Assembly (NCBI RefSeq): GCF_026914185.1
Contig: NC_070563.1
Coordinates: forward strand, 7,461,001-7,525,000
Direction: 5' to 3'
Length of the DNA stretch: 64,000 nt
DNA from: Puccinia triticina
Lineage: Eukaryota; Basidiomycota; Pucciniomycetes; Pucciniales; Pucciniaceae
Position numbers and translations under genes: made by a program. Shown here piece by piece: positions 45,864-58,495 of this stretch (positions within the stretch are counted from its first letter, which is position 1; each line of letters opens with the position of its first letter). Under the pieces are notes generated by a model. The model was not told the origin of the DNA, did not search any database, and was given only the letters and a program-made list of their open reading frames with translations.

Positions 45864-47426
45864 TCATATTGAATAATCACCAGTTGTTTCTAATTGGTCT
45901 TGGACGGGAAGGTCGCCTGAGGTTGGAAGATTGATGGTGTCCGTGGGAGCCGCAGAGCTTTTGTCGTGCCACAAGATCATTAACGACTCCAATAATTCTT
46001 CATCCGAATCGTTCTTCCGCTGGATTGCACCTCTTAGTGTGGCGCGTAGATCAGCTGGTTGGCCCGCGATTCCCTGGCTGGCCCTTTCCACAGCCGTGGG
46101 CTGTTCAGGACTTGTGCCGGGTGTCAATGACTCTGATTTGGTTTGATGCTTCGAGGCCGACTTGCTGAGTGGAGGGGCAACCGAGGCTGGGCGTGCGAAT
46201 GTCGTTTGGGACGGAGTGTGCATTAATGTTGATCGATTACAACGATTTCCTGTGATTGTGGTTTTTCGGAATACCGGTTCAGGCATGGCACATCCCCCCG
46301 AATAAGTTTCGTTTGCCTCAGGATTAGGCCCATGCGGTGTCAGCATAAGACTGTTATATTGGGCTGAGACGCCAACCGCAGGGACCACCCAGCCGACACC
46401 TTGCTCATCAATAAAAATCGGCATGCCTTGCTCGTCGATGAAACTGCTGATGTGCTGAGGGGGCTGTGTCTGGAAGTCGGCAAAGTGACATCGAGCTAGG
46501 TTTCGTTGTTGGTGTGATGCGAATCCAAGCATGGGTTGCAAACTTGACAAGTTGGACTCGTGAAAGTCATTTCCAAAGTGAGAGCTTTTTACATCAATCT
46601 CGTCTGCAGTTTCATCCGCGCGATCCGAAAAGCCTTTGGCGTTCTGCACCAACAGAAAAAGACAAGCAGCAGGAAGTTCAGGCATCTTTAGGAAGTAATT
46701 CATGTCCGAAATGCGGCTTACCTCCAGGAACTGCCAAGCATCCCGATCATCGCTCCTTTGTTGCCTTTTATTGCGCCATCGTCTCAAAGCGCAGCTTAGA
46801 ATAGCACACAGGACGCTGAAAATGGCGAACCCAACCACACAGGAAAAGAATATCACGCCTGGGCTGGAGCCAAGCCTTGCGGGTAATTGATGCGGGCCTT
46901 GAGTCTGCCGAGGCACAGGCGTCATTGAGCCTACGGATTTTGCTGCAGTAACTGAGCATGATGTTCCAGTGGAACATGAAGGTGGAGGAGGGCTAGGTTT
47001 TGAAACAGCGGCTGAGGTCGTGGCTTGGGATGCACTCGCCATCTGAATGACCGGAGTAGGTGTGATAAGATGAGGTGGTACAGATACGGCCGGTGACGTC
47101 GGGGTGACCAACAGAGGAGCAACCGACGGAGACATAGTGGGAGAGCTTTCTTTAGATGTCTGTGGGATGGTTGGAAGTGTCAGAGAAGCAGCTGGCGGTG
47201 GTGACAAAATCGTGTGGCTTTCTTCAGGTGGGCCCAGGTTAATCGGAGCCAAAGGCGTAGGACCAGGTGGAGCTGCGATCATATCATTAGTTTCACGATT
47301 TGAGCCATTGGGGCCTGTTTGAAGCTCCGGTCGTGACATGAGCTGCCTTGATGTGTGGCGACGGGTGGATCGGATCAATGAATGATTCTGCCGATGACTT
47401 GCGTGGAGAGGAGATATTTTTTCCAT
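45864..47426 (-). CDS. Ser/Thr/Pro-rich single-pass membrane protein
   Basis: Open for 520 codons. The N-terminal half is mucin-like (Ser/Thr/Pro-rich, probably O-glycosylated). One membrane span follows (VIFFSCVVGFAIFSVLCAIL) and then a basic stop-transfer RRWRNKRQQR. The tail of about 290 residues includes IDEQGMPIFIDEQGVGW, a tandem IFIDEQG-type repeat. A perfect 78-nt GTAAGC...TTGGTGCAG intron-like segment lies right after the span (residues AWQFLE | NAKGFSD); it has no stop and is a multiple of three. The N-terminus is uncertain: an overlapping frame open to 47844 probably supplies 5' exons and a signal peptide. No known domain; a cell-wall sensor-like role is only a guess. Confidence 0.6.
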   Translation of the reverse strand: MEKISPLHASHRQNHSLIRSTRRHTSRQLMSRPELQTGPNGSNRETNDMIAAPPGPTPLAPINLGPPEESHTILSPPPAASLTLPTIPQTSKESSPTMSPSVAPLLVTPTSPAVSVPPHLITPTPVIQMASASQATTSAAVSKPSPPPPSCSTGTSCSVTAAKSVGSMTPVPRQTQGPHQLPARLGSSPGVIFFSCVVGFAIFSVLCAILSCALRRWRNKRQQRSDDRDAWQFLEVSRISDMNYFLKMPELPAACLFLLVQNAKGFSDRADETADEIDVKSSHFGNDFHESNLSSLQPMLGFASHQQRNLARCHFADFQTQPPQHISSFIDEQGMPIFIDEQGVGWVVPAVGVSAQYNSLMLTPHGPNPEANETYSGGCAMPEPVFRKTTITGNRCNRSTLMHTPSQTTFARPASVAPPLSKSASKHQTKSESLTPGTSPEQPTAVERASQGIAGQPADLRATLRGAIQRKNDSDEELLESLMILWHDKSSAAPTDTINLPTSGDLPVQDQLETTGDYSI

Positions 47427-48580
47427 CAGGTGTAAGCGGCGAGACTGAGGCAGGTCTGATTTTCTGAGTGTGGATATTGAATCTGATGTTCAAGAAATGA
47501 GTTGGAGGTATAACGATTGGGTCTCTAGGACTGAGGTGTGACAGAATATGTTTGGCTAGCGCGTGCAATCTACCACCAGGGTAACACAATAAAATGAAGA
47601 TTGGAAAAGTCGTCCCCAAACCTGGATGATTGTTTTCCCGATAAATACGACGAATGAAGAGAAGAGATAATGGTCTTTGGCAGAGGAAAGGTTTTGAAAT
47701 CGACTGACTGTTACTCGAGACGTCATTCGCAGGATCTAACACGGATGAGGATCGGGCACCCTCAAAATTGAACGGAGGAGCCGGATACCACCTCAGATAG
47801 CTTGGTTGAACGATGGCCGTACGGATCAAACCAACAACTTCCATGTGCTAGCTACTTGGGTTCGCTGATGGCAATGGATGCTTCCTGAGCACAAAAATTG
47901 AGACCAACAAGAAAGCCGTTCTTCTCCTATAACCCGAAATGCAGACCGCCGATATCTTATACCTAAGTCACAACGCGTGCCGGCAGAAGAGGCACAAAGC
48001 ATGACTTTCTGAATACCCTGTGGGACTGAGAATAATCTTGAATCGTATTATGCTGGAAATATCTTTCCAAGATTAAAGAAAAGAGGATTCATCGTACAAC
48101 CAGTTTCTTTTTTTGTAAGATAAACCACGATGAGGAGAACTACTGTGGGGTATAAATATGAGATGATTGCTTTTTGCATGCAGATCAACCACTATTAGAT
48201 ACGTTGTAAGAGAAAACCAGTCCAAATTGAAGCAGGAACTAATAGACACGTTGTATGTAAGAGAAAACCAGTCCAAATTGAAGCAGGAGACGTGTACTGA
48301 GTTCTGCAAACTTGATTCTGTTGAGTAGAGCTTGAAAGCTTCATTCCTGCGGAGCAGTACTAATTACTTGAGATGAGTAGAATCGAGTGGGGGAAGGCAT
48401 TTTTGAACCCAAGAAGTACAACGATGAGTTTCTATCTTGAGAATGGGGTGCTCGAACTGTACGCCATTTGAGAGACCACGCGGCTTCAAGCAAAATTGGG
48501 AAGTCAATTTGGGACCCGTCATTTCGGAGCATGAAAGTGAAGCCCACCCGGATAGTGCAAAACAATGCTGCCTAACGCGT
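47427..48580. other. Probable 5' exons of the membrane protein gene and intergenic DNA
   Basis: A minus-strand frame open from 47844 to 47293 (starts MEVVGLIRTAIVQPSYLRWY) has several donor/acceptor candidates but no unique exon model. A 37-bp direct repeat with AAGAGAAAACCAGTCCAAAT and TGAAGCAGGA occurs at about 48206 and 48250. Confidence 0.35.
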
Positions 48581-48847
48581 TCAGGGGCAAGGTGGCTCGC
48601 AATAGGGTGGTTTTTTGTGGTGGCGGGAGCCAAATTGGGTATGGCTCTCGCGTGGTTCTCTGCGACTGCCAGGGCCAGAACCATCGCCTGGATCGTGTCC
48701 GTTTATGGGGGGCTGGGTTTGATTGTCGCCAGGAAGTCCGCCGTCGTCGCGGGTCGATCCACGAGGTGATAATGCATTGGCAGGAGTTGGAGAGGCACCA
48801 ACGCGCAAGAAGACTATGAAAGCGTAGATAATAAGTGGCAGTTGCAT
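48581..48847 (-). CDS. Small predicted secreted protein
   Basis: 88 residues. The first 22-25 form a signal-peptide-like stretch (MQLPLIIYAFIVFLRVGASP) with a probable cleavage after the Ala-rich SPTPANA. The rest is hydrophilic, Gly/Pro/Arg-rich, and ends with a Cys pair in YCEPPCP. Rust fungi encode many such proteins, and some are effectors; that role is unproven here. It may splice to the frame at 48565-48341, in which case the C-terminus differs. It could be a chance ORF, as no homologue is known to me. Confidence 0.4.
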   Translation of the reverse strand: MQLPLIIYAFIVFLRVGASPTPANALSPRGSTRDDGGLPGDNQTQPPINGHDPGDGSGPGSRREPRESHTQFGSRHHKKPPYCEPPCP

Positions 48848-49176
48848 CGTTGGAGCAAAGCTGCTTATGGATTTTGGAGTCAGCAGAGAAGTGATAGGGT
48901 TGCAAGCATCTCGCAGCGGAGAGGGACTGGAGATGCTCTAGTGTCACTGAAGTCTGTAGCCGTGCTAGAATTGTCACGGGCCACGGCAATGACCAGGATG
49001 GCCACACAAGTGGCTTATATGTACGACATTACGCATGAATGGGTTTCCTCCGGCGCCTACGGAAGACGGTGCATATGCAAGCTCATTCATGACGACTTCA
49101 CATGTCAAACTTTTCTTCTTATGTAATATATTTCCTTATCTCCATTCACTCAGCAAGTCTGCTGGTTTTGTTTGGG

Positions 49177-49926
49177 ACATACAGCCATGTTAGAAAAGCG
49201 TGCCGTCGGGTAGGCCCAACTTTTGGGCTGCTGATTTCAGCCTCAAAGCCTGTATGGCTCCTCTTTGTCAGGAATGCCATTGGAAGAAAAAATCCAGTTT
49301 CTTTGTTTTTAACTTTGGGGCTGAGAGTTGCACCATTGGAATCCTGGAGTGATTTTGCAGCAAAAGCGAAAAAGCTTGCGGGTGCGGGAGGCCGAAAATT
49401 GCCTGCTGCATTTCAGCCACACACCTTTACAGCGGAGCTGTACAGGATGTCACATCGCCTCCGGGCGACTGGTTGAGCTTGAATTGCGTGTCGGGCCGAC
49501 TGTTGGGTGGGGGCGTTGGTCCTGGCAAAGCGGCCGATGGGGGTAAAATTGCACCAGGATTCCAATGGTGCAACTCTCAATACCCCAATGTTGATAATGA
49601 AGGAAATAGCATTTTTCTTCCAATGATATTCCTGTATGCAGCTTGACATATAGGACCTATACAGGCTTGAAGGGCAGTGGCTGAGATTCCAAAATTGGGC
49701 CTGCCGGACCGCAAGCTTTTTCGCTTTTGCTGTATGTCAATGGGGCCCTTCGCCGCACATCTCCCTGCCCCCATGGCCAGCCCAGCACCCTGCTTGAGCT
49801 GACCCAGCTGCCCGAAGGGGTTTCAACTGCCTGCACAGTTAAGCTGTACAGGCCTGTGGCTGAAATGCAGAAATCATTTTCAGCCACATGAGCCCGCAAG
49901 CTTTTCTAAAATGGCTGTAAATATGT
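49177..49926. mobile_element. Nested inverted-repeat element, about 750 bp
   Basis: ACATACAGCCATGTTAGAAA (49177) is matched inverted by the sequence TTTCTAAAATGGCTGTAAAT ending about 49924. A second, inner pair is AGAGTTGCACCATTGGAATC (about 49325) and its inverse near 49550-49575, and GCAAAAGCGAAAAAGCTTGC (about 49361) is inverted near 49708-49728. No coding content. It is followed by ACACCACGGGTG at 49934. Confidence 0.65.
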
Positions 49927-49945
49927 TAGGAGTACACCACGGGTG

Positions 49946-51700
49946 AGGTTTTAAAGTTTCCATCAAGTAAATTTACTGGATGGTACAAAAAACTGAAAAC
50001 CACCCGGAATCATTCTGGTAGGGTCAAAGGACCAAAAACCATTTGGAATGTGTCAGCCTGTAGGTAACTAACCGTGTCTGAGAGGGTTGTTACTAGCAAG
50101 ATGATAGTGTAAGATGCCTAGGATGGGCCAATGGGTTCATGGTAAGACCTGTAAAAGGTTTCACTCTATCAGTAATCTTGACTGAGAGGCTTTCTCAATT
50201 GAGGCGCATCCAGATCAACAGAGGGTGTTAATAGGCATTGAAGGAATAACTCAACTTGGGTTCGTGGTTTTACCTATAGAAAGGTAAGGGTAATCAAGAG
50301 TTGATGTTATTTCTGAATTGAAAGATGGGTGAGAATGAAAGCACTGTTTAACTATAGTATGGGTTAAACTTTGCTGTAATAATATTCTGAGGGATAAACA
50401 GTCCTGGGGGGTGTGTTTATATAGAGGGGAAAAGAGCAGCAGGGAACATGAGGCGCTTGGAGGCGCTTCAGGACCAGGGGGGGGACTGGAAGCGCTCAAA
50501 GGAAGCAGATCCTCATGAGGATCAACATTGGAAATGATCAGGGCAGTGTAATGATCAGTACTGATCCTAGATCAGTAGCTGTGTACACTAGTTGATCATA
50601 ACCACTCAAAAACATGTTTATTTTTATCACAAGTTTTTCAATAAATAGAAGGTCTTCTTGGTTGTTGTTATGGTCTAATCAATAGAGAGGAAGAGAGATT
50701 CAAGGGTCTGGGGTTCAGGGGTTCAGGATCTTGGGGCCTGTACCATGGGCTTCAATTTTTCAAAATTGCTACTTTGATTGTCCTCTACACAAAGATAAAA
50801 CAAGAGGATGGTTCAAATGTTGAAATTCTTTACTTTTGGGCTTAAGAATGCATTTTGGTGATGTTCAGTTTTAGTTGGATAAACTAGAGGCCAAGGCGGC
50901 TTCGCCGCTGCAGGTTTATGCCACAACTCCTGGCTCCCACTGATGCAGTGGGTCAATAGTTCACAAATCTGTCAAACTGGAATTTCATCTTTATGGGCTA
51001 AACACACTTTGATGGCTCAGATCCAAACCAAACATATCCCACATGAATGAAACTTGATTTATAATAATGAAACTTTTTCTCTTGAAATGAATGGATGCAG
51101 AGACATGAATATTTAAGCTTGTTGTTGCTATGGAGATTTTTTCAACCCCACAGCCTTAGAGGATCAAGAAAATGACATTTTTAAACTTCCTGTAGCAGCA
51201 TCATTTCCCATTGGGTGATTGGTATTTGGGGAAAAAAATACACACAGCATAAATCCTTCTATAATCTATAGAGGCCAAGGCGGCTTTTCCACTGTAAACA
51301 AAAGTTCAAAAGCCCTTGCTTGTCTCCATTGGAGCATTGGCATGTAGTAAAACTCCCCTCCTATGACCAAAACTACTACACATTAGTTTAACCTCCCATC
51401 ACCAGGGGGGAATCTGTGGCACTCTCTAGAGAGTGCCAGATGGTAATTTCTTTCAGGAACCATGGGTGATGTCAACTGGCAGCCATGTGTATGTGACCTT
51501 GGAGACATGTTGAAGTTCTGAACAAGCTAAGCCAATCTCATGCATATCCCAATACTGTGGATCACTGTAAGTTCAATTCACCCCATGGGGAAGTCCAATA
51601 CAACTCAAGTTGACAAACTTTCAATTTTAGTCTGGTGGCAACTTTTGATTCACCAGGCACCTGTCAGAAGCATTTAGATGACAAGTATGTGACCCTTGCA
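49946..51700. other. Gene-free stretch
   Basis: No supported gene. TAGAGGCCAAGGCGGCTT occurs twice (about 50885 and 51268), perhaps ends of small repeats. Confidence 0.4.
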
Positions 51701-54609
51701 GGGTGTGACTGCTGATCCAAGGAGTCCCAGCCCCACATTATGACCCATGAGGTTATTTTGGGTAGTGCTCCAGCTGCTGGTGTAGAAAGTAAGGTGAGAG
51801 TGAACCACCCCAGATTGTACCACACACTCTGGGTGAAGAGGATGAGCATAGGTTCGATGCACTGCTTGTCATTTTTAAGAGGGTTCCCATGCCCACCTAT
51901 GACATCAATCCATTTTAGGTTCAACAGTTGTGGCCAGGCAGGTGGGGAAAAATTCTTCTTGGCAGAAGTGTCACCTCTGGGACACTATCTCACCTTGCCT
52001 GCTGAATTGCTCAGGAAATTCAAATCACAGTTTTTCTTGCATGTATATGCATTCACCATCCTCCATTCGAGAAATGGAATTCAAGCTATCTTCTGGGGTG
52101 TGATACGTGAACCCGCCCATTGGCAAGGATTGGATGGAGTGGTGCTTGGTCTTACAATTGGCTTGGGCCAGAAATCTTGATGATCCAAGCTGGGGAGACA
52201 AAATCTGCATGGTTCTGTTGAAACAGTGTGATGTTGCTCGTCAAGAGGCACTTCATTCACAACCTGGATGATGCTGAGACAATGTATATATTTTGCCCCA
52301 TGGACCAGCGACCACAGAAAGACTACCTCCCCTTACCCCGATCTACATCAGCCAGCCAGGTTTTGGGACTGGGATTTGTCTGTGCATCGGCTGTTTATTT
52401 GAGCATCAACCTATGTGAGGTGCACCTCACCGAACGTTGTGATTCACTCACTTTTATATCATGACATGCAGATCTTCAGCTCATACATGAAATGGGGTGC
52501 CGCCACCAACCTCTCACTGTAGACACCTTCAGATGATCCAGGTAGCATGGTGTGTGACAAAGAATGTTATCACACCTAAGATACCCGCATTGCGCATTGC
52601 ACCGGTAGAGGGATACAATAGTGTAGAGGATGCTACCAACAGGGTGTTATCATATCAACCCAGCCATCCCAGAGAAAGTCCATGCCCCACATGATTGCAG
52701 ATGACGAAATGAAATCTGCGCTGGTGTGGGCGGGAATTCAACTTCACCTAGGTCTCACACCCCATACATGTTGAGATTTAGTGGATGCCACTGGCACATC
52801 CCATGCAGCAGCACGACACAGGAACCCTGCAAATCAAGGAAGACCCCCTGGATTTTTCAATCACTGCCACAATGTTGAACTAGAAGTGGCCGGGGTGTTT
52901 TATTTGCTTACCCTGCATTGCTCAGACCTGGTGGTGCCACTTTTGAATGAGGCACTGGCCTAAGGGAGTACCCTGACCATTGTAAACCTCTGTGTATATA
53001 TTACTCTTCTCGAGTCAGGCAGATGAGAGTGAAGATCCTCTAGCTCATTCCAAATTACACTGGTGCTGTGTGGATATTTTGAAGGATTTTTGCTGGCTGT
53101 GGGATGAAGTTATTGAGATGGTCCCTGTTGGCCCCTGCACCCTTTCGAGCTGTGGCATGAAATGTCAGTGGCTACTGTTTACTGATGGGTGTGTGCTGAC
53201 CAAGTGGAATCCTTACGCACCAAAGGCTCTTTGGTCTATATACTTCAGGCTATCTATTCCCCTTCGGCACCACCATGAGGGAGCTGACAGTTTTGCAGCC
53301 TCTGCGGCCAGGATGCAGAGTGGTGAGGATTTATTTTTGCTTTGTTCAGCTTGTGTGCAAGCAGCCAGGTGACACACCACCATGGGCCTAAGTGTGGCCA
53401 GGAGAGCGGCACAAGGGTTGTCCCCAAGTATTACCAGTTTGGCCCTGGAACATGTGCCAGTTGGAAAACAAAGGGCCATACTTGCAAGCATTCCAAATGT
53501 CACATGGGGGAGGGGGGGGAGGGGGCTTGGAGTGGTCACTGCATTTGCAGTCGCGGGATCCCAGAGGGAGGGATGGCTGTTTAATTTTAATTACGGAATG
53601 ACCTGAGGCGCCCGCAGCAGTAGGTTACGGGCGTTTTCAGTGTCAGCAGGTACACTGACAGTCCCAACCCACACATATTGGAGGGTTATCAGTTGGAACA
53701 AGACAAGCCAGAGGCATCGGCAAAGACACTTTGACTGTCCCTCTTTGTCACCCAAGAACCCCAAACCTCAAACTGCATCATCATGTGCCCAGATTATATC
53801 CAGTCATTGAGAGAAGAGAAGCAGTTTTATCGGCACGGAAGTTTGGAGACCATACTGGCCTGAAGCCCTTCGAGCTTTGTGTATGTTGGGGTACAATGAG
53901 TCCCAATCAATTGTAGCCCGGCCCTCTTGGGGCACCATTTGTAGATTTGTAGCGCTGTGAGAAAGCAGATGTGTTGTGTTGCAGTCTGAGCTATTGTGCA
54001 GATGCATCAGCCCTCTTGGCAAAGTTTGTGACTTTGGTGGGTGGGGGGCTAGCTAAACCAGTGCCCAAGTTCACAAATCAGGTTTCAGCAAGCAGTTCAC
54101 AACACCATGGGGAAATACTGCCAGCTTGCCCTGCCCCTCACATCTATCAGCATGGACTGATTTTCAACAGCACGTGGGGGACAAGGCAAGACATATATTG
54201 TCCACCCGAATGAACGGCCGTACCATCCGGTGGACACTCCGACATGTTGGCAAAGGGAGAAATGTGTGTAAGCTCATGTATCTGAACGGGTGCGGGGCAC
54301 ATGAGAGAAGCCCCGCACCCCATATGCAGGTCTGATAGATCCGCATTATTATTCAAGAGGCGATGGGAGTTGGACCGGTGATGCACCCTGTTAATTGAAA
54401 GGGAAATACGGGAGGGCCAGGATACCCCCATGCAGAAGTTTTATAATTGCTGTTCAATGTCGTACGGAGATGAGAACCAAGCGGTACGTACTTTGCCTTT
54501 CTTGCCAGGTCAAAGGCATGAATTTGGCAAGGTTGGGGCATGTCTGCGCCATTTTCTGTGGCAAGCATTATAAAAGAGGGATGGGTGACCTCTCCCGGAA
54601 CTTCATGGT
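51701..54609 (+). other. Coding-like debris, plus strand
   Basis: Several plus-strand open stretches with protein-like composition follow one another (about 51740-52180, 52228-52464, 52781-52963, 53015-53370, 54395-54613), broken by stops and frame changes. I recognise no domain. They could be one decayed multi-exon gene or transposon cargo together with the ORF at 54610-55334. Spliced models were not convincing. Confidence 0.3.
54200..54235. repeat. 36-bp palindrome, copy 1
   Basis: GTCCACC...GGTGGAC with the central core GAACGGCCGTACC. It is one of four copies of identical length; the others start at 59019, 59318 and 59583. Confidence 0.8.
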
Positions 54610-55334
54610 GTGAAGCTCCTCCACACATCCCTGATCCTAGTCAAGATGATCGAAATCTCCGGGAATATTCACCTCTCCAACACCGATCCCACCCAGATAA
54701 GATGTGTCGGGGACGAACTTCACATACGCACTTGCATCTTGTCTCATCAGGTTGCTCCTCAGTCTGCATTATCCGACTATGCCGAGTATGACGTTGTGCT
54801 GAAGTCGTCAGGGGGAGTGGTTCCAGCAATATTGTACAACTTCTGTACCCAACTCTTTTTTAGCGGCCAACTTTTCGTTCATTCCGGATCCAGCCACCCG
54901 GTCATTCGCGTAGAGCGGTTCAACTGGCAAGTTCACCGGGGACACTTCCCTCTGGCTCAGGAATTCGAACAAACACACGCATTCGGCACAGTCTACGTCG
55001 TTAAGGTCCACAAGAATCCCGTGGTAGGCTGTGTAGGGTCGGTTGAAGTTGTGGATGGAGATATGAGTCAGGTCAGTTTTACTTGAGCAAGCCGAATGCT
55101 CAGGGCGACTTGTGAGCCCATGATTTGTACGTGCGCTGACACTGATTGGAACAGTCTAAGCTTGGTCGGATCATCCTTGCGGCAACGAACATCCAAGCCC
55201 ACGATATCTTTCAGACTACTCAACGCGGTGATTACCTCAGGTTTGGCGGTTGGGCACCCCGAGAATCACACTCTGGAAGCAGGTTGCTTGCGTTGGGCGC
55301 ATGTAGTTCAGTCGGCTCTTGCCAATGGTTCTAA
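54610..55334 (+). CDS. Hypothetical two-exon ORF, possibly 3' part of a larger gene
   Basis: 54610-55071 joined to 55155-55334 by a GTCAGT...GGAACAG intron gives about 213 residues. Segments are IRCVGDELHIRTCILSHQ, FVHSGSSHPVIRVERFNWQV, VYVVKVHKNPVVGCVGSVEV and KLGRIILAATNIQAHDIFQT. The first codon of the frame is GTG, so the first ATG is at 54646 or the frame continues from an upstream exon. No domain is recognised. It lies between the coding debris and the transposon cassette and could be cargo. Confidence 0.35.
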
Positions 55335-55961
55335 CCACTGATATGGTCTTTTTGGGCATGTGGAGCACGCTTCAAAGTTGCAACGGTACCAGAAGACCCC
55401 TTACAATCTCAGGCGCGAACCCAGGACACGTTTTAAACTCACGGTAAAGGATTGGCAGAAACCATCCAGGATCAAACGGCGGGGGGCAAAACATGCTTGG
55501 TAAGCTGTTGTTGTAGGTTTTACACGTGCACAATCTGCCACTGCCTGCGTCTGTACCGATTGTGTTGTTTCAATCATGTTGTTGTGTCACCATCTCTTAT
55601 GGCTTAAGGACTTGTGGGCTATCCACATACTACAGTTTGACTTGCCTTTGTCCCATTCCCGCATCCCACGACCGAAATAACAATGCGATGTGTAGATGGT
55701 GACACAAATTTATAGTGGCGGGTCAATTTGGCAGATAGTAGCCAAAATCCCTGGAATGGGACATTTGGCCTAGTCACAAGGACAAGGCTAGCAAAGTGTG
55801 ACTTGCCTCACAGTGAGGCATTTCACACATTCACCAACACCAACATGGCACTGAGAGGAGCGGAGGTAGATATAACAATGCAAAGTAGGTATGACAAGTA
55901 TATGACAAGGCTTAAGAGCAGGGGAAGATGAACAGACGGAAAGTACACAACCCTTGGCCAT
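55335..55961. other. Gene-free spacer
   Basis: No supported gene; 3' flank of the two converging ORFs. Confidence 0.4.
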
Positions 55962-58495
55962 TCATTTATCAATGATGGGCTCGGATGCTTGAGGGAGAAG
56001 GAAAGGGGAGGTGGGTTTCCAAGCCTGCCACTGGCTGAGGAAATCGTTGGCAATGACCTCCGCAAGCTCAAACCGTGTCGGCAGTTTTACAAGAGCGAGG
56101 GGGCATATTTGGTCTTGTGACTGAAATATTGGAGAGAAGATCTTGACTAGATATGCCGAGGTATTCTTCCATATAGGTTCTTCGGGGAGATGGATGGTTG
56201 TTGTTTTCTGTTTGATGATAGACATTGCTTGGATGAATGACATACATGCAGACGTTCCCGCAATCCGGTGGTCCCTGGATGTGATGAACAGCCCGCGAAC
56301 TCCAGTGAGGACAAAGTAGACGAGTGGCTGAAAATTCTGCTTCCTTTGAAATTTCTGGAGATGATTACCGGGGTCATCCGGGAGCCGAGAGACGTCTGTA
56401 CAGTTTTTCTGAAGGCTAGCACAGGTTGGTGTTGTGTTCATTGCGGGTCGATGAGCGCGAGTGTTTGCCTTCTTTTGAGCTGAGGTCAAGGGAGCATCAC
56501 GCAGGAAGTGAGTTTGGAATATGATGTAAGCCATGATAACGTCGATGATGACATTGCGGAAGTGGTGCAAAACATTGACAGAGTGCAAGCGCGGCGTGCT
56601 CTGAGAAAAAGGTTCACTGCTGTCGCCTGACGGATCAAAGCTGGATGATGAGTTCTTAACCCTGTCGAGATACTCGAGGGCTTCTACAGCCTCGGTGACA
56701 TGATCGGCAGAGGGATGGGAGCTGAATGAAGGTGGTTTGAAAAGGTTTTCCGCGATCAACTCGACAGAAGACGCAATAATCCTAGCCCATTCAATGTGCA
56801 GGTGTTGCGGCGGGTGGAGAAGACGGGTAAGGCATTGGACAAGGGTTGATTTGGGATGTTGGCTTTTGATGACCGTTGGGATGAATGAACCTTGCGGGAG
56901 GTTGTTGTCCTTGTCACCAAAGCTGGTGAGCTTGGGGAAGTCGATCAGGTCTGGGCAATACCATTGCTCATGCGGAGACGGCGCTAAAAACTGGTTGGCT
57001 GACCAGATTCCGAGCGCAAATTAACCATCTGTGAGATCCCAGCATCCCACTCGAATGTCAAATGAACTCACCCAGCGATGTAATAGTCTCAAGCCATGAT
57101 GCGTACGAGCCACCGGTGCGTTGTAAGTGGAATTTTGGAGCGGGAGGACAACAAACCTGCATTGCACGTGCACAATGCTGAAGCAAGGGAGCGAGTGATT
57201 CCCAAGTGGTGCGGTATTTTGCCCAGGAAGGTTTAGAGCCTTCAAGAGTTTGGTGGATGTCAATCACCTGCGCACAAATTGTGTCCGACTTGATGATTGT
57301 AATCTGTCCAGAACCAGAGCCCGCAGTTGCATTGGGTGGCTGACCATTGTTAGCCTCTGTGGTTGAAGTTCTCGATTGCACTGGTTGCTCTGGGGGGAGA
57401 GGACTACCTTCACGACTCTCGCGGTTGAACAGAGGCGGAGATTTAGGTTGCTCGGGTTGATTGTCATGAGCTGGCCAAGGTGCAGGTTCGGCTGTTTGAT
57501 CAGGCGCTGTCAGGCGTCCAATGCCCAAAGAGGTATCCCAGCTAGAGAGGTTTGGCCTAGGTGACGGCAGAGGAGACCAGGCCCTGATGGCAATGGCGCC
57601 GGCAGTTGACTCAGTGCGTGGTGTTGCACTGATGTTGGGAACCGGCAGTGGCGCGCTCGTCTGGGTGCACGCTTTCATGGCTAGCTGCTCTGCCACGCCA
57701 GATGCAGATGAGTCGCCTGTTGAGGTGGTGGGGGTCAGAAGTTTCGGAGCAAGATCTTTGGAATTCCCGGGGTCTGGATGGTCTGATAGGTTGTTGGGTG
57801 TTTTGGCAAGGAGGTCGACCGCTTTGCCGGACCCTGGCTTGCGTCGTACACGAGGAGCGCGTTTGCGAGATTTCGTAGCCGCGCTGGTGGTAGAGGGGGG
57901 GTGAGCTTTGGAGAGATCTGTAATTTTGATATCCTCTTCATCTGAAATAACACCTGTCGCATCAAATCCTAGGGTAGAGGTGCATCAGTCAAGACCCATG
58001 ACTCAACTCCAAGGGAGAATGTGCAATAGCACATACGGTCTTTTCTGCTGAACAGCGATGATACAAGTTCCTTGGCCTTACGTTTACAACTCCGTGGAAG
58101 CTTGAGGGCGAGGATTTCTTGAGCAGAGCGGGTAGCAGCTTCAATACTACGAGTGAACTCTTCAGGAGAAATTTCTTGGATCTCGGTGCGTAATATGGAT
58201 TGGTCGGGCATGAGGGGATTGGTACCTGCACAAAAGGCCGCGTGGAGCGCAAATTCGTGGAACGATGGGGCAGCGAGTGGCTTGGGTGGCAGGGGAAGGT
58301 TCTGCTCAACCTCATGTTCGGCTGTGGCAAATATAGCAACATTACATATACTAAGGAGTCAGTGACTGGCGGACGCGAGAACATAAACTACTCACTGGGA
58401 GATGATGTTGATGATGACGCCGAAGACGGTGCTTGAGGAGGTTCTTCTCCAGAAGATCCTGAGGTTTCTGGAACGTCCGGAGTGCGATCATCCAT
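55962..58495 (-). CDS. Transposon-associated protein (ORF3), 772 residues
   Basis: Exons are 58495-58396, 58321-58037, 57968-57072 and 56998-55962, phases all compatible, with introns GTGAGT...CCACAG, GTATGT...CCCTAG and GTGAGT...GGTCAG. The N-terminus is acidic and Ser/Pro-rich (SGSSGEEPPQAPSSAS). A basic patch follows (KSRKRAPRVRRKPGSGK), then a Pro-rich middle. The C-terminal half is helical (EQWYCPDLIDFPKLTSFGDK, FRNVIIDVIMAYIIFQTHF, QPLVYFVLTGVRGLFI). No known domain. It lies on the same strand and downstream of the tnp2-like gene and of a second ORF, so it is probably an accessory protein of a large DNA transposon, although a host gene beside it is not excluded. It appears intact. Confidence 0.6.
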
